From Tolypeutes matacus (lineage: Eukaryota > Chordata > Mammalia > Cingulata > Chlamyphoridae): a stretch of DNA of 64,000 nt. The stretch covers positions 36,375,524 to 36,439,523 of the forward strand of contig JAKSZT010053928.1 in NCBI GenBank assembly GCA_026826555.1. Reading direction: 5' to 3'. Both the position numbers and the translations under genes were made by a program. This document shows positions 1-12,187 of this stretch, piece after piece (the first letter of the stretch is position 1; every line of letters starts with the position of its first letter). The notes beneath the pieces were generated by a model, which saw nothing but the letters and a program-made list of their open reading frames with translations, was not told the origin of the DNA and searched no databases.

Positions 1-1150
1 ATATGTGTATTTGCTTACAAAAATGTTATTTTTTATATATATATATACATATATTTTAAGAGGTGCTTAGATTACCTAAAATATTATACGGAACCCACTC
101 GGATTCCCATGTTGCCCACCTCCCACACCTCCCACCACATCCAACACAAACATCTCCCATAGTGTGGCCCACCAACCTCAATGAACTTACACCTCCTGGA
201 GCCTTGTCACCAACCATAGACCACAGTTCACACTGTAGACCACACTCTCTCCCACTCAGTTCTGAGTGGTGTGTGCTGATTTAAAATGGCCTACATCCAT
301 TGCCACAACAGTACTCAGGACAACCTCCAACTCCCAAAGAAACCCCTGTATTTCAACTGCTCATCCCCTCCCTACCCAAAAAACTGTCAAGTGGCCACTG
401 GCTCCACCTCATTGTTATAATTTCTTGCATTGCAAGAATCACCATATGTGAGCAAGAGAATACCATCAAGTCCACTCTAGTCCATAGTTCTTCCCCCAAT
501 CCAGAGGCGACTGGGATGGTGATGTCCACTCCAACTCCAAGTGATAGAGGGCTTATATCCCATGGATATGGTGGGTGGGATGATCCTGCCTGCAGATGCA
601 GGCCCTCTCCATTCCCTGGGATGGCCATTTCCCATCGTTGTCTCCTCACCAGGTGACTTGGATGAGTCCATTGAGCTGTAGGGTAGGAGTTGCAGCTCCA
701 CCTAGATTTCATGCACACCTGGCACATAGGTAGGCGGGAGGCTCCAGTCTCTGGAAGTATACCTAAGAAACTCCAGCATCACATGTAGGTTTGAATAGAA
801 GGGACTGGTGAACCATGTGCAGGGAGGACTTATTTGAGTCTAATTCTGTCACTCTCAGGAGCACAGATTCCAAAATAGAACCCACTGATAAGGCATCAGT
901 CTCTGGGGCTATCCCCCCTTATATAGGACCAGGGTGTCTCCGGAGCTCTCAGGAACCCCACTGAGTGGGGTGATAGGCACTTAGATGTTCTATGAGCTCC
1001 TACTGAGGTGTGCGTAAGAGTTACCTCTGGGATGACCTCCCGACTCTCTTTGAAGTCTCTTAGCCACTTGAACTCATTTGTCTTTACCATTTCCCCCTTT
1101 TATTCAAGGTCTTTTTCCAGTTGTGTTGCCAGTTGGCACTTGGGAAAAGT
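1..1150 (-). mobile_element. L1 3' UTR, minus strand, cut by window edge
   Basis: Positions 1-594 are nearly identical to the L1 insertion at 12202-12871, and a reversed piece recurs at 59605-59664. Read on the minus strand, the sequence runs from about 1100 down through a G-rich polypurine stretch (complement of 106-133) into an AT-rich tail near 30-55, the layout of an L1 3' UTR. The poly(A) end lies left of the window. The reading frames over 353-727 and 896-1090 (minus) lie within this UTR and resemble no ORF2 product, so I do not call them genes. The right (5') edge near 1100-1170 is uncertain. Confidence 0.72.
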
Positions 1151-1159
1151 TTTCAATTA

Positions 1160-1935
1160 GAGTAGACATGTAACCCAAATCATTCCAATCAGAGCTAATC
1201 CTAAAGTGTTTCCTGGAGGGACTAAGAAAAGAGGTGTTCTTTATTTCTACCAGATTTTGAGCTGTGTGCATTTAGACATTGAGCTATTGACAGCAGTCTT
1301 GCCAGCACAAGGGCAGAACTTGACTTAGGACAGATTGAAGATAAAAGCTGAGATTTGGAGAATATGAGGCTAATTCTTAACTACATTGTTTGAGCCTCTG
1401 ATATAGTTATTTTTAAATGAACTCATTTTAAAATTAATTTGTCACAAATTCTAGCTCTGATTTCTGGTAGCTGCACTTTATCTTTTTCATGTTTAATTTC
1501 AGCTACAAAGCTAATGCCATTTTATTAGTTTGAAAAAATAATTCTTTATTGTATCTAATATACTAAGTCTCACTTTTGTCATTTGATTTCAAAGACCTTT
1601 TCCTGTTTCAGAAGAAGTTGGACAACAAAAATAAAGCCTTTGATATGATTAGCAGACAGGTCTAGGCCATTATATAAGGTGGGATTCAGAGAAGTGAAAC
1701 AGTTTTATGAAGTGTGCCCCTACTTATATATTCAGATTAGTGTTTTCTAAGTGGTCACTTTGTGAGGTGCCATTTAATTATTCTAATGACATTGCTATTA
1801 TTCAAAATATTTTAAAGCTTTTCATACTTTTTCAATTGGCTTCAGAATCCATTTACAAGTCATGGAAGAAAATTTTGTGTCCCTGTGTATTTGTTTATTT
1901 AACACATAAATACTGAAGAAATCCCAAGAGCTATC
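1160..1935. other. unannotated AT-rich unique DNA
   Basis: I see no gene, recognisable repeat or RNA here. Only short random reading frames are present. Confidence 0.5.
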
Positions 1936-1937
1936 TA

Positions 1938-2112
1938 AATGCTAGCTTACTTAAGCCTTATAACAATCTCATGAGGTAGGCAACAGGGTCATCTTAATTT
2001 CATAAATAAAAACACTGAAATACTGCCCAATGTTGCACACATAAGAAGTTCTGGAGCTAGATTGAACCCCAGACCCCAGAGTCAGCCTATTTACTCATTA
2101 CATTGCATTCTT
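1938..2112 (-). repeat. MIR SINE, degraded
   Basis: The plus strand reads as the complement of a MIR: a CTCATGAGGTAGG-like block, then a region corresponding to a gapped ATTTTACAGATGAGGAAAC, then TTGAACCCCAGA near 2064-2080. Heavy divergence fits an ancient mammalian MIR. No flanking duplication is visible. Confidence 0.65.
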
Positions 2113-3474
2113 TCTCACATCTAATTTTTATTTTAAAGTTATCAACCACATTTTCACAATCCGTTATATAAAACACCTCTGAATATCTTTTTGTCTTTAA
2201 TAGGAAGTGGCTTTTTCAATTCATAGATAAAGTAACTTGAAACAAAACAAGAACCTGAATCATGAAAGATTCAATCATCTATGTACTTACTAAGGGAAGA
2301 TAATGAGCAAATTCCTGCTATAAGTTTTCTGCTTAGCCTTTTGTCAATGACAAGAACAGATATGAACAGACCTTTCTTTCTTTTCACTTTCTGGTGAAGT
2401 GAGGTTTTGCTGAGGCAAATGGAGCACTAATTCTCTTAGCTACACAATTCAAAGCTATAATTCTTAAGTTTAAGACGCACTATCTCAGCACTGTTGACTT
2501 TCACTAACTTGGGCAGACCATTACTCAGTTGATATTGATGAATCTCTTCTAATGGGATGATTTTGATGAGCTATAATCAGCCTTATACCATTTCCTCCCT
2601 TAATTCTGTCTCTTGGTGGACAACGAATCAAAATAGCCAAGGGTTTTTGCCTAATTCTAGATTCAAAGAAAACAGAGAAAAAGAATAAATTGTTGATATA
2701 GTTTTATTTTAATGTTTGCATCGAGGTTTCTCCTACTCTTTCATTCTACTACTAACTAAGAATCAAAGACCTATCTCAAAGAACAGATTCAATTTCCCTT
2801 TAGTTTTATAAAATTTTCATAAGCCTAAATTAAATATGTAACCACTTTGCATAAGAAAACATTTTTTTACAGTGAAATCACTTACATAAAAATCTTGTCA
2901 GAATAGTTTGTTGATGGTCATTTTGTTTCTTGAGGCAGGTTGGCACTTGCTCAGAACTCGGGGGGTGACATACCTTTGGCATACTTCTGGGCAGAAATGG
3001 CCGTGGTCTGCCACATCATATAACTTTCCGGTGAGTTGGTAACATGGCGACTTGCCCCCAGATGTTTTGAGGAGGCTTTTCAACCTTGGATGTTGCTCTT
3101 ATACCTTCTGCTCAATTTAGAAGCTAAGTTACCAAGATCTTGAGAATAACATTCAGAATAGTCAGGGAACAAAAGGTTTTATTTAAGCAAAAGTTGCCTT
3201 CTGTTATAAAAATAAAATGACTTATGATCTGAAAATATAACTAGGTCTAGGTAAAAGAGCAAGTGATAAGTATCCAGAGCTATGGATATTACTTAAATCA
3301 TAAATTACAATCCCCAAAGCCCTGCTTTTCAAGGAAGAATAGGGCCTTGGCCTAATACAGACTAGTTATTCACATTGATCAACTTTGTAAGAGTTTGCTT
3401 ACTGTTATTCCATAATAAAACTAGATTGTTTTCTGAAAGAAAAACACAATGAAATAGAGTTTTTGCCCCACCAT
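2113..3474. other. unannotated, with one GC-richer CpG-retaining patch
   Basis: Mostly AT-rich unique sequence. A patch at about 2930-3085 is richer in G+C, keeps several CpGs and carries a minus-strand open frame of about 65 codons ending at 2898 that includes several Cys and His residues. I recognise no family. There is no convincing poly(A) or splice evidence. Confidence 0.35.
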
Positions 3475-3592
3475 TAGAATGCAATCCTCATGAGGACAAT
3501 GATTATGTCCGTTTCATTCACCATTATGTACAGTACCTAGTGCAATGTCTGACACATAGATAATAGGTATTCAATAAATATTTATTCTTACT
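3475..3592 (+). repeat. L2 LINE 3' end fragment
   Basis: The order is a CATGAGGACAATGATTATGTC-like 'clear-to-end' block, then CAGTACCTAGTGCAATG, then ACACATAGATAATAGGTATTC and CAATAAATATTTATT. This is the characteristic L2 3' terminus in the plus orientation, moderately diverged. Confidence 0.75.
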
Positions 3593-4440
3593 GTCATAGT
3601 TAAGATGCTTGGTTGACAGGGGCAATTCATATCCTCAGAATGCTCTCATAATATTTCAGGACTAGACCCAGGTGGCCTCAGAGTTAGAGAAATAAGTGAT
3701 TTGAAAAGCTATGATTAATCTCTATAGCCTGTATTTTTAACAAAATTTTAACATATTCAAGATATATAACACACACTCCTTTGGTATTCACTGAAACATT
3801 CATAAAAGTAGTAAAATAGGTTTAGCTGTTTCTGCTTTTACAGATAATGAAATAGGCTCAGCAAGTTCACGACAATGGCTCAAGTGTCATCCACAGAAGC
3901 AAAAACCTAAGCAAGTAATTGAACTTCTTCCTACAGAGTTCAGAATGGTATAAATCTGCCCCAACAGCATAAATTATTTAATGGCCTAATTCATCTTTTT
4001 GCATCCAAATGAAGCTACCATAGTTGCATTTTTGTAGTTGCAGAGGAAAGAGAAAATTTGTGGCAGCTGGCAAGAATGGCAAATAAATTAATCAGCTTAT
4101 AAAATGATTATGAATTCACAAAAATTTCAGGAATTCCCTGGAATTTCAAGAGTTCCCTGTCTTTGTTTCTACTTCTATTAATTCTATATATGGTTCTTCC
4201 AGGGCCTTGTACTTGATGATCAATAGAGATTTAATCAGTTTACTTATATGTTGAGATATTTTGAGTTGTGAAACATATTGAGCTGCTCCTCAAAGAAACA
4301 GGTTGTCAAAATCAATGATATTTGTGAAATGTATTATGAAAAGGCTAATTGGAATTTATTATTAAGCCTCCATACATCCATTGTGCATAAGGTAATGTGC
4401 TCTTAACAGCAGGCCCCACTTCCATTAACCTTTTCTTAGA
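3593..4440. other. unannotated AT-rich DNA
   Basis: No recognisable gene or repeat. Short local redundancy of GGAATTTC/GAATTCC-type words occurs around 4110-4160. Confidence 0.45.
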
Positions 4441-4444
4441 GGCA

Positions 4445-4913
4445 TGCTGGGGAAGTTATGGACACAGGCTCAGCAGCCATTTCCCAGCCCTTACCTACCC
4501 CTCACTTCCTTTTCTATTATGCAGTGATGTTTCAGTCTGTTTCCATTCTACAATCTGTGGAAGATGTTAAGTCTAATGAAAAGGCCTGACCAGACCTTGA
4601 ACTGGAAACAAGACCCAGATGTAATCAAGGCAGTAATCTTCAGTGGTTTATCCCCCAAGGGTAGATAAAAACCACACTCAAACAGCATAGATTGTCTTTG
4701 TCTCCAATGCAAAGTAGGAAGTGTAGAGCTGCCATCTACTGCCCCTGACCCGAGCAGTGTAACCTTCCCAGGATACTGACCATGATGGGATCTCTTCTCC
4801 TGCTCTTTTGGACCCTTTGTGCAATGTAAGTAATAAAGCAGTCAGTTGATGAAAGTTTCTGTTGTGCCTGAGACTGTATTCCAGTGACGTATCATGTAGC
4901 AACTAGCTCTACA
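4445..4913 (+). mobile_element. solo LTR, class I ERV-like, with 4-bp target duplication
   Basis: A 469-bp element begins TGCTGGGGAAGT and ends CTCTACA (TG...CA). It is flanked by GGCA on both sides (4441-4444 and 4914-4917), a 4-bp duplication typical of class I (ERV1) integration. It carries a TATA-like GATAAAAACC near 4661-4671 and a polyadenylation signal AATAAAG near 4830. A related LTR lies at 14639-15091. No internal retroviral sequence adjoins it, so it is a solo LTR left by LTR-LTR recombination. A minus-strand open frame (4678-4902) crosses it and is discussed in the findings. Confidence 0.75.
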
Positions 4914-4916
4914 GGC

Positions 4917-4957
4917 AATGATCTCATTCAGAAATCTTATTTCTGAATGAGATCATT
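4917..4957. repeat. perfect palindrome, 19-bp arms with 3-nt loop
   Basis: Arms at 4917-4935 and 4939-4957 are exact reverse complements around the loop CTT. The structure starts at the last base of the right LTR target duplication. A third partial copy of the arm word AATGATCTCAT follows at about 4962-4972. Confidence 0.9.
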
Positions 4958-4972
4958 CAGAATGATCTCATG

Positions 4973-7008
4973 TGCTCATACCCCACACTGATTCCTTCAT
5001 ACCAGAGGGACAAAGGACCAATGTGCAGATGTGCAATTGTGGATTGATTTTTCAGGTTTAAATTATTATGGGAGGTGGGGAAGGATGAAGAAGAGAAAAG
5101 GGGGCATAATTTCACTAATGGAAAAATTGATCCATTTTCCATAGCATTCTTTTCTATTTTCTCTTATTTTCCCTTCCATACCCAAGGGTATTTGAAAGAA
5201 AAACAAATGTTTCAGTAAATGAAAAAGTGATTAGTATAATAAATAATGCATGTTTAAAGGGGAGAAAAAAATACAAGACTCTCACTCTTTCTTTTTCTCT
5301 CCCCCACCCCTACCCCAACCTCCCTTCCTCCTTCCAGAGAGTGAGCTAAATCCCTTGATAAGTAAAGCACACTGGAAATGTCAACTCTTCTATCAGTCTT
5401 CTAAGTTAGGTATAAATCTTTCTCTATTCACTATTCTATCTTTTTGGAAAGGCCATGAAATTCATGATTCCATTGCATTTTTTCCTACAAAAAGCAAAAC
5501 ACACCACAAATAAAAGGTTTTTACATTCATGCAAAATGTTCTAGATAGCCAGTAAAGTCTTATACTTTCCTTTTTCTCTAGGTTAAATGCCTTTATGTTA
5601 CTACTACTTTCATGGAGTCCATAGGGAAAGAAGAAGCTGCAAATGCAATGAATGCAGGGCTATGCCAGACTCTCTGTTCCCGCAGCGCTCTGCCTGACCC
5701 TTGAAGCCGGAGCCATTTAAGTTCCTTATATACATTTATACTTCTACAGAAACCCTTGAGTAGGTTAAAAAAAATCGGTAGGTACTACTTTCTTTGGGAT
5801 CAAGTCAGCCAGCTTTCTGATCCTAGTATGACTTCATACAGCAAGCCTATACTAACAGGTCTTTTCCTTGGCTATGGCCAGGGACCTGCCTTATGCATTT
5901 CTAATTATTGCAACCCGGTTGTATCTGCATACGATTTGCCATGCTTCTTAGTTCTCTGTATAATGTTTGAGTTCTACTGGAACCAAGGTCTGCTATTTCC
6001 ATGTCCTGCATCCATCCAGGGTTAGAGTTCCTTTCTTGTGATTGTTTTCTATAGCAGAGGCTTTACTAATGGCTCCAAGATCCCCTCTGAGGCCAATTAG
6101 CAAAATCCTTAAGCAATATTCCCCTCTGAGGATGACTGCCCATCTTCCTGAGTCTTTTACAAATACTTTATCTAAACTGTTTGCCAGGTCTTGGCCATTA
6201 TTGACTGGACTGTTGTATTTGAAACCAAGTACTAGATAAGATAACACACAAAATTTAGGCACTGTGATTGCATAAATGTTTTAAGCATACACTAAAGTCA
6301 AACATATCTATCTCTGATGCAAGCATTAGCTAGGAACAGTTTTGAAATTGTTTGAAAACAAGTCACATTTGTTTGAATAAGTACATACTTAATTTAGGCA
6401 ATATATATCTTCAAATTCTTCCATAAAGCTTTTTAAAAACCATTACAAACGATATTACAGTGAAATCTAAATTCTGTCGCTTAACCACAAAAGTGCCTTG
6501 GCTTAATAAATCATGAAGAGAATCAATGAGGCTTGCATTGAATGCCCGAAAGAAAGCTGCAATCATTCATGAGGAGTAACTTTGGATGATTACTAACTTC
6601 TCTAAAGTAGTTGAGACTGCAGAAAACCATAAATGCTTTGTCCAACAATTATCACTATCCCATATACCAATGGAGCCATTTTGAAAGTATTTCCAATAAA
6701 TCCAAAAATGCTTTGACTGGAACTATTTTTGCAGAACTCCATTGTAACTCTCAGCTACAAAGGTTGCTGTCTGAGTAGAATAGTAATGTTCTTTTGTCAG
6801 GATGATAAATATTTGTGTGTAATTGTAGCTCTTTTGATCAAATGCTTCAGCTCAAGAGGGAAAAAAAAAACAAAGAGAATGTGTTGCCATGTAGAGTAAT
6901 GTAATACAAAGAGAAATATGACAGAATCACAAAAACGATTTCCTGTAGACTACAGGGGTTTCAGGGTTAGCCATTTAGAGGCTTGAATCAATTGTCTTTC
7001 CTTCTTAA
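4973..7008. other. unannotated; possible old low-copy repeat at 5640-6240
   Basis: No gene is recognised. The stretch from 5640 to 6240 is less AT-rich than its surroundings and contains the word CCCCTCTGAGG twice (near 6074 and 6121). It could be an unrecognised LTR or old transposon. Several overlapping open frames on both strands here show no known domain. Confidence 0.35.
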
Positions 7009-7100
7009 TTAAGATGTGTTTCTTGAATATTTTCTTCTATGTGCCAAATACTGTGTTACATCCTAGGGGGAAATAAAGATGAATAAAATTGGTGTCGATC
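7009..7100 (-). repeat. L2 LINE 3' region, degraded
   Basis: Plus-strand text resembling the complement of the L2 end: TTCTTGAATATTTTCTTC, CTATGTGCCAAATACTGTG, then CATCCTAGGGGGAAATAAAG. Similar material (CTCTGCTCTTAAGGAGTTTCC) near 7310 may belong to the same element. Confidence 0.55.
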
Positions 7101-7359
7101 CTCAAATTACTTCCCATACTCATTATGGGTAAGAAAGAACACACTAACATGGGTATGACTGGAGAGAAGGTGTTTCTAGATGTGGCCATTCACATGATCA
7201 GCTTATGCTTTTCACCATCAGCATGGGGACTGCACCTGAGATTCTGAACAAGCTTTTGGGAGATACTTAACATGCAGCAACTTACATTGTCAAAGAGGAC
7301 ATGATCTCTGCTCTTAAGGAGTTTCCAGTTCACTTAATGAGAAAATATACTCATCTGAA

Positions 7360-9625
7360 ATATAATTCCCTTATTCAAGGTGGTGAAATTTGCTTGAGAG
7401 CCGAGACTACACCTTAGCCTTAGTTCAGCAAAACAATACAGATGGAATTTAGTGACTTACTTGTGACTGAATGGATCTAAAATAATTATAAATCCCATAT
7501 GAGAAATCATTATTGATGTTGTATAGCCTGTCTCATAAATGTTGTAAATATGCAAATTAGTAATATGTTTAGCAAACGAAAATGTTCAAAAGAGCAAAAA
7601 AGCTGTTAAGTGAGAATGAAGTCCAATGCATTGGTTGTGATTAAATCATGGCTATTTAGGCCAGGGGCAGTTTTAATGATTGACAAATTTACAAGGACAT
7701 ACTTGATTTGCAGTATGCATCTGCTGTCAAATCGAATGGATGATACATGTAACATATCTACGAGAGTACATCATTGAGAATCAGTTGGTCCTTCCAATCC
7801 ACTCTTAACAATAGTTAATTTTGTAATGTGTTTCAGAACATGAGAATGTTTGGCCTCAGTTCACTGGAATCCAGAGTGTGGAAGAGTGAAGGTACCTGTA
7901 TCTAATCCCAACAGTGACACTACTTCATTTACATAGTTCTATGAATCATTTTCACATCTCTCTGGGTATGGATCCAAATGCTGAGTATTCTCTGAAGTCA
8001 ATGGGAATCTGTCATTAGGTTAGCTTGATATGGGTGTTGCAAAAAAAAATTTTTTTTTTCCTAGTGACTAAGGACGAAGAAAGACAGATGGTTGGGTGAA
8101 GAATGCGGAGGTTGTCGTATAAATCTCTTGCCAACAATATTCGGTGCTAACATAATATATTCAGCCAATTGGAGCATCTTGATGACACCAAATATAGAAA
8201 AGAAAGATAATTCTGCTTGTCTTTGCAACTTATGTGATGATTGAAGGAAAACTGATTTAACTTTGCCTGACTGATATTTGCTTATTCTGAAACAGAGGTC
8301 CACATTTTTAAAACAAAATGTTTCCCTGTTCATGTATGTGACTTTTACAAGTAATTAATAATTTTTGACTGTTAAATCAAAAGCAATTCTGAATACTTTA
8401 AAAATACATTAATTCTATGATCAAAGTAAACAAAGTTCACATTCCTCTGAACACATATCGGTAGATATAGAAATAGATGTGTAGCAAAAAAACAAAATAA
8501 CCAATTTGAATTGTTATATGATAAGAATAGTGACCAATTGTCAGTTCAGAAAAAAATTACTTATTTGATTGATTAATGTAATAAAAAATACAACAAAACA
8601 ATTATCCTTGCAGATTATCTGTGTTGCATGCCAATAGATAGTGGGTGATCTATGGTGCTATTTATTTGTCGTCACTCACTATATGGTCCCCTTTATTTTC
8701 TTTTCCTCTCCTCCTTTTCTCTTACACCCCAAGATTTATTTATTTTTTTCTTTTAGGTGGCATGTCTATGTCTTCTTTATATCCTTCTCCTTCTTCTCTG
8801 GATTGTGTTCTATGATTATTCCCTCTTTCTTAACTGTTCCAAATTTCTGTTCCTGAGGCTTGAAAGACTTATCAATAGATAGTTTCAATGGTTAACATCC
8901 TATCTTTAGGACCAAAGCATTTAGGATCCTAGCTTTGGGGGCTATAGAGATGTTGCCACAGAATAAGAATTAGTTTTGTATTACGTTTCTTTTTCCATAT
9001 GGAAAGTTAGAAAAAGAGTGTGAAGCAGCTTTGTCCAAATATGATTGCGGTGTCTTCAAGGACAGGACGACATGAAGCATAAGAGAAGAATCATGTGTTT
9101 TCCATGCCTGTGTCTATGTAGTTATGAGAAGAAAAGCCACAGGCTAGATATGGAGATACCATATAGCGTCTTTCAAAGAACTGGAGTCAGGCAAAGGCAA
9201 AATTAAATTTTTGAAGTGACATAGATCTGAAGTAATACTCAGTTCTGCCATTTGCTTGCTATAATGTTTTGGGAAGTTCACAGGTACTCTGAACTTGTTT
9301 CCTCCTCTCAAAGATGAGGATAGCAATATCATTCTTTTAGGCTGCTGAGGAGCTAGAAAGAATGCATAAAAGGAATCATCACAAGTAAGCAATCAACAAA
9401 TTAATATTCTATTTATTTTTATGTTCTCTCATGAATAATTATTGGTCAGAACATATGAGATCAACTAAAGTTAATGCTAGGTTTCAGTTTAACTTTGGCA
9501 AATTTAATAAATTGCTTTTTTCACTTTCAACTGTCTGAATTTCTGAACATTTATGTTTCTAACATAGAAAACAGTTTCAGAAAATTGCTTCACTAAACTA
9601 CCATGCACCTCTGAGACTTCATTTA
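7360..9625. other. unannotated unique DNA, candidate conserved stretch at 7480-7770
   Basis: No gene or repeat is recognised. The part around 7480-7770 is complex, repeat-free and contains a perfect POU octamer ATGCAAAT near 7551. It might be a conserved non-coding element, but the sequence alone cannot show conservation. Confidence 0.3.
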
Positions 9626-9627
9626 GG

Positions 9628-9665
9628 TAGCAGTAGTAGCAGTAGTAATACTACTACTACTACTG
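9628..9665. repeat. trinucleotide run forming a near-perfect hairpin
   Basis: GTAGCAGTAGTAGCAGTAGT is followed at once by ACTACTACTACTACTG, so a (TAG/CAG)n run faces its own complement. The two halves can pair almost fully with little or no loop. Confidence 0.85.
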
Positions 9666-9737
9666 TGACTAATAATAAAAATAATAGCTCTAACTCATGC
9701 CTGGTGAGTCACAATATACATCTTTATAAAAATAAAT

Positions 9738-9790
9738 AGGATGGGATGGGATGGGATGGGATGGGATGGGATGGGATGGGATGGGATAGG
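9738..9790. repeat. (GGGAT)n microsatellite
   Basis: About ten tandem copies of GGGAT run nearly without interruption and end in GATAGG. The G-rich plus strand has many GGG runs spaced by two bases and so could form G-quadruplexes. The minus strand translates to a short Pro/Ser/His/Ile repeat within a 70-codon frame that is almost certainly fortuitous. Confidence 0.95.
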
Positions 9791-9799
9791 AGTAGACTT

Positions 9800-11335
9800 T
9801 CCATTTTCCAGGAGAAGAAAACAATGCTGGAGAATATGTAGGCAAATTATCTAATTTCAAACAGTTTCTGAGTGGACACTTCAATACCCAGACTCCATAC
9901 ACTGTTAGCTCTTTCTCTCAATACTTCAGTACTTCATCATTCTTCAAACTTCTGTAATCTTTGCTTCTCCTTTATAGAGACATCACCTCTCCTGATTAGT
10001 AGATTGGCAGATGACACTTGCATGTTTATTCCGAAATTTAACCAAATATTCTTAGATTTCAGTTATTCCTTTATAAAAAAGGTTAGAGAAAAGCAGGCTT
10101 CATCTATGCCCAAACAACTTCATGTATGTTTTCCCCTCATGAAAAGGAAATTGAAAAATCATAGAACACTAATTTCATACTACCCATTGTTTGCCTTGGA
10201 ATTAAGAAACAGTCTTTATAGCACTACTTTGAAACAAGAATTTTTTTTCACATGAGAGAAAGAATTTGTCTTATTTTAGAAGTTCACTACAAAAATAAAA
10301 GTTCCTTTATTAGTCCATTTTTTTATTCCTTCAGGTACACCATTATTCCGTAATTTGACAATAGCAAAATTTAGTATGAATATCAACTTTTATAAATTGT
10401 TCCTAACTTTAAATGCCTCAATTATTTTCACTCAATTGCTGACATTAGTTTCTGTTTTTATGAGGCAGCTGAAATAGTCACTGTTGCTCTCTTTCTATGT
10501 ATAAAATATTCATAAAATTGTCTTTCATTCCTGCTCACATAAAAACGCCAAAGCAGGCCACCTAATCAACAAAGATTTTTAGGATAACTTTATTTTGTCA
10601 TTATATTTCCCACAGTATTAATAGAAATTTCTAAGTAAGAGAAAGGATATTTGATGCATTACAAAGTAGAATTTTTAATATAATTAGACTCTGTGGATTA
10701 CTGGCAATTTGCTCCATGGATCTTCTCATTATCTTCAACGTTAACTTGAATAACATGTTTCTCAGGGTAGGCGAACATTCTTACACCATTCATTCAGCAT
10801 GGGATTAGTTCCCAGGGGCCCCTAAATTCCCATAAAATGTAGGTAGTTCCACAATATCTCTGAAAATACTCATTTATCTTTTGCTTGAAGATGACTGTGG
10901 TTCTCAAAACTTCAAAGAAAATCACTCTAGTCTTTTCCGGAAATGAAAGAGTACCCTGTTATTATTGGGAGGTTTTGAAAATATTGATGTGGAATCTATC
11001 TATTCCTATAATTCCAACTTATTAGTTTGGACTCTCATGTTTGGAACTGTGCAGTTTAAGTATTTTTTTCTATTTCTACAATGACATTTTTTCACATATC
11101 AAGTACTAAATATCCAGATTTTAAAATTTATTCTAAAATATTACAACTGGAACTGAACACGGTGCTATATAAATTACCTAAACAAGGCAGCGCATAATGG
11201 ATTTATTCTCCTTTTTCTACAAACTGTAAATGTGCATTAGTATTGCCTGAGGTATTTTTCCACAGCCGTGCTTCTCTGCTGTTCAAAAGCAGGCAAATTA
11301 ACAACTATACTGCTACTACCATCATTTCCTGGTTG
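9800..11335. other. unannotated AT-rich DNA
   Basis: The longest open frame is 127 codons on the plus strand (9872-10255). It has no recognisable domain, and its composition matches the background. I see no gene, RNA or clear repeat. Confidence 0.4.
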
Positions 11336-11530
11336 CTTATTAGGTGATAGGTACCTATGGTAAGCAGCTTGATTTATTTATAACAACCATGTAATTTGGA
11401 TTTTTTTTTTCATATTTTGCAGATAAGGAACCAAAGTTTGACCAAGGCTACATAACTACCAAGGAGATTTAAAGCCTGAATGATCTCATGTCAAAGCTCA
11501 TATTCTCAACCACTAGATGTTATTGCATTT
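11336..11530 (-). repeat. MIR SINE, degraded
   Basis: The complement-of-MIR order is visible: TTATAACAACCATGTAATTTG, then CATATTTTGCAGATAAGGAA, then CAAGGCTACATAACTAC, then a CTCATATTCTCAACCACTA block near 11500. Confidence 0.65.
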
Positions 11531-11751
11531 CCAAACAAAAATTTGGAGGACTCTATCACATGAGCAGTGGTGAACAGGTGCTAATAGTGAGAGGGATTTT
11601 CTAAGAAAACTATCTTAGTGCTTGGCTTTGGGCTAGGTGATTGGCACCAGAACTTCTTTGGCTCTGCCAATAACTGTGATTTATGCTGTAGCCTTTTGGA
11701 AAAAGTACATTCCTTTTTAATCCACTATTTTCAGGGTAACCATTACCTTAC

Positions 11752-11776
11752 TTTTTTTTTTTTTTTTTTTTTTTTT
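11752..11776. repeat. 25-nt poly(T) run
   Basis: An uninterrupted T run. It could be the 3' tail of a minus-strand retroposon extending right from 11777, but I cannot name the adjoining sequence. Confidence 0.8.
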
Positions 11777-11779
11777 GCT

Positions 11780-12187
11780 TTTTAATCAGCTAGAATTAGA
11801 TTCTCTTGCATACAACTAAGACTGATACACTCATCTAAGTGATGTTATATCACCATAAGTTATTTGATGTGATCAAGGTGCATTGTGTTTATGGCATTTT
11901 TCTTGTCTTCCTATCTAGTAATATCATTAAACATGAGAATAACTTGACTTGTTCTGTGAGAGCTACAGTATTTTCCATGTGCTTCCCAACTTTTTGTTTA
12001 ATAAATCCATTTATAATTTTTTTCTGGGGATTATAATACAAAGTTAAATGTATTTTAGTAACTGAAATATATCAAAATCCCATGCTGAAAATTATGAAAA
12101 CATTTATCCTTTCCCAGACTTCTAATGCTAATAATAGAAATAATATTGGTAACATTTTATATAAGTATAGGTTTTGACACTTGGATA
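11780..12187. other. unannotated AT-rich DNA
   Basis: I see no gene or named repeat between the poly(T) run and the L1 target duplication. Confidence 0.4.

Noticed and set aside
353..727. 124-codon minus-strand open frame as a gene
   Set aside because: It lies in an L1 3' UTR, has no domain, and the other L1 copy does not keep it.
4661..4835. Active promoter in the solo LTR
   Set aside because: TATA-like and AATAAA motifs are expected in any LTR. Nothing here shows a downstream transcript.
9738..9790. Interstitial telomere repeat
   Set aside because: The unit is the pentamer GGGAT, not the vertebrate TTAGGG hexamer.
9690..9902. Pro/Ser/His repeat protein on the minus strand
   Set aside because: It is only the translation of the (GGGAT)n microsatellite.
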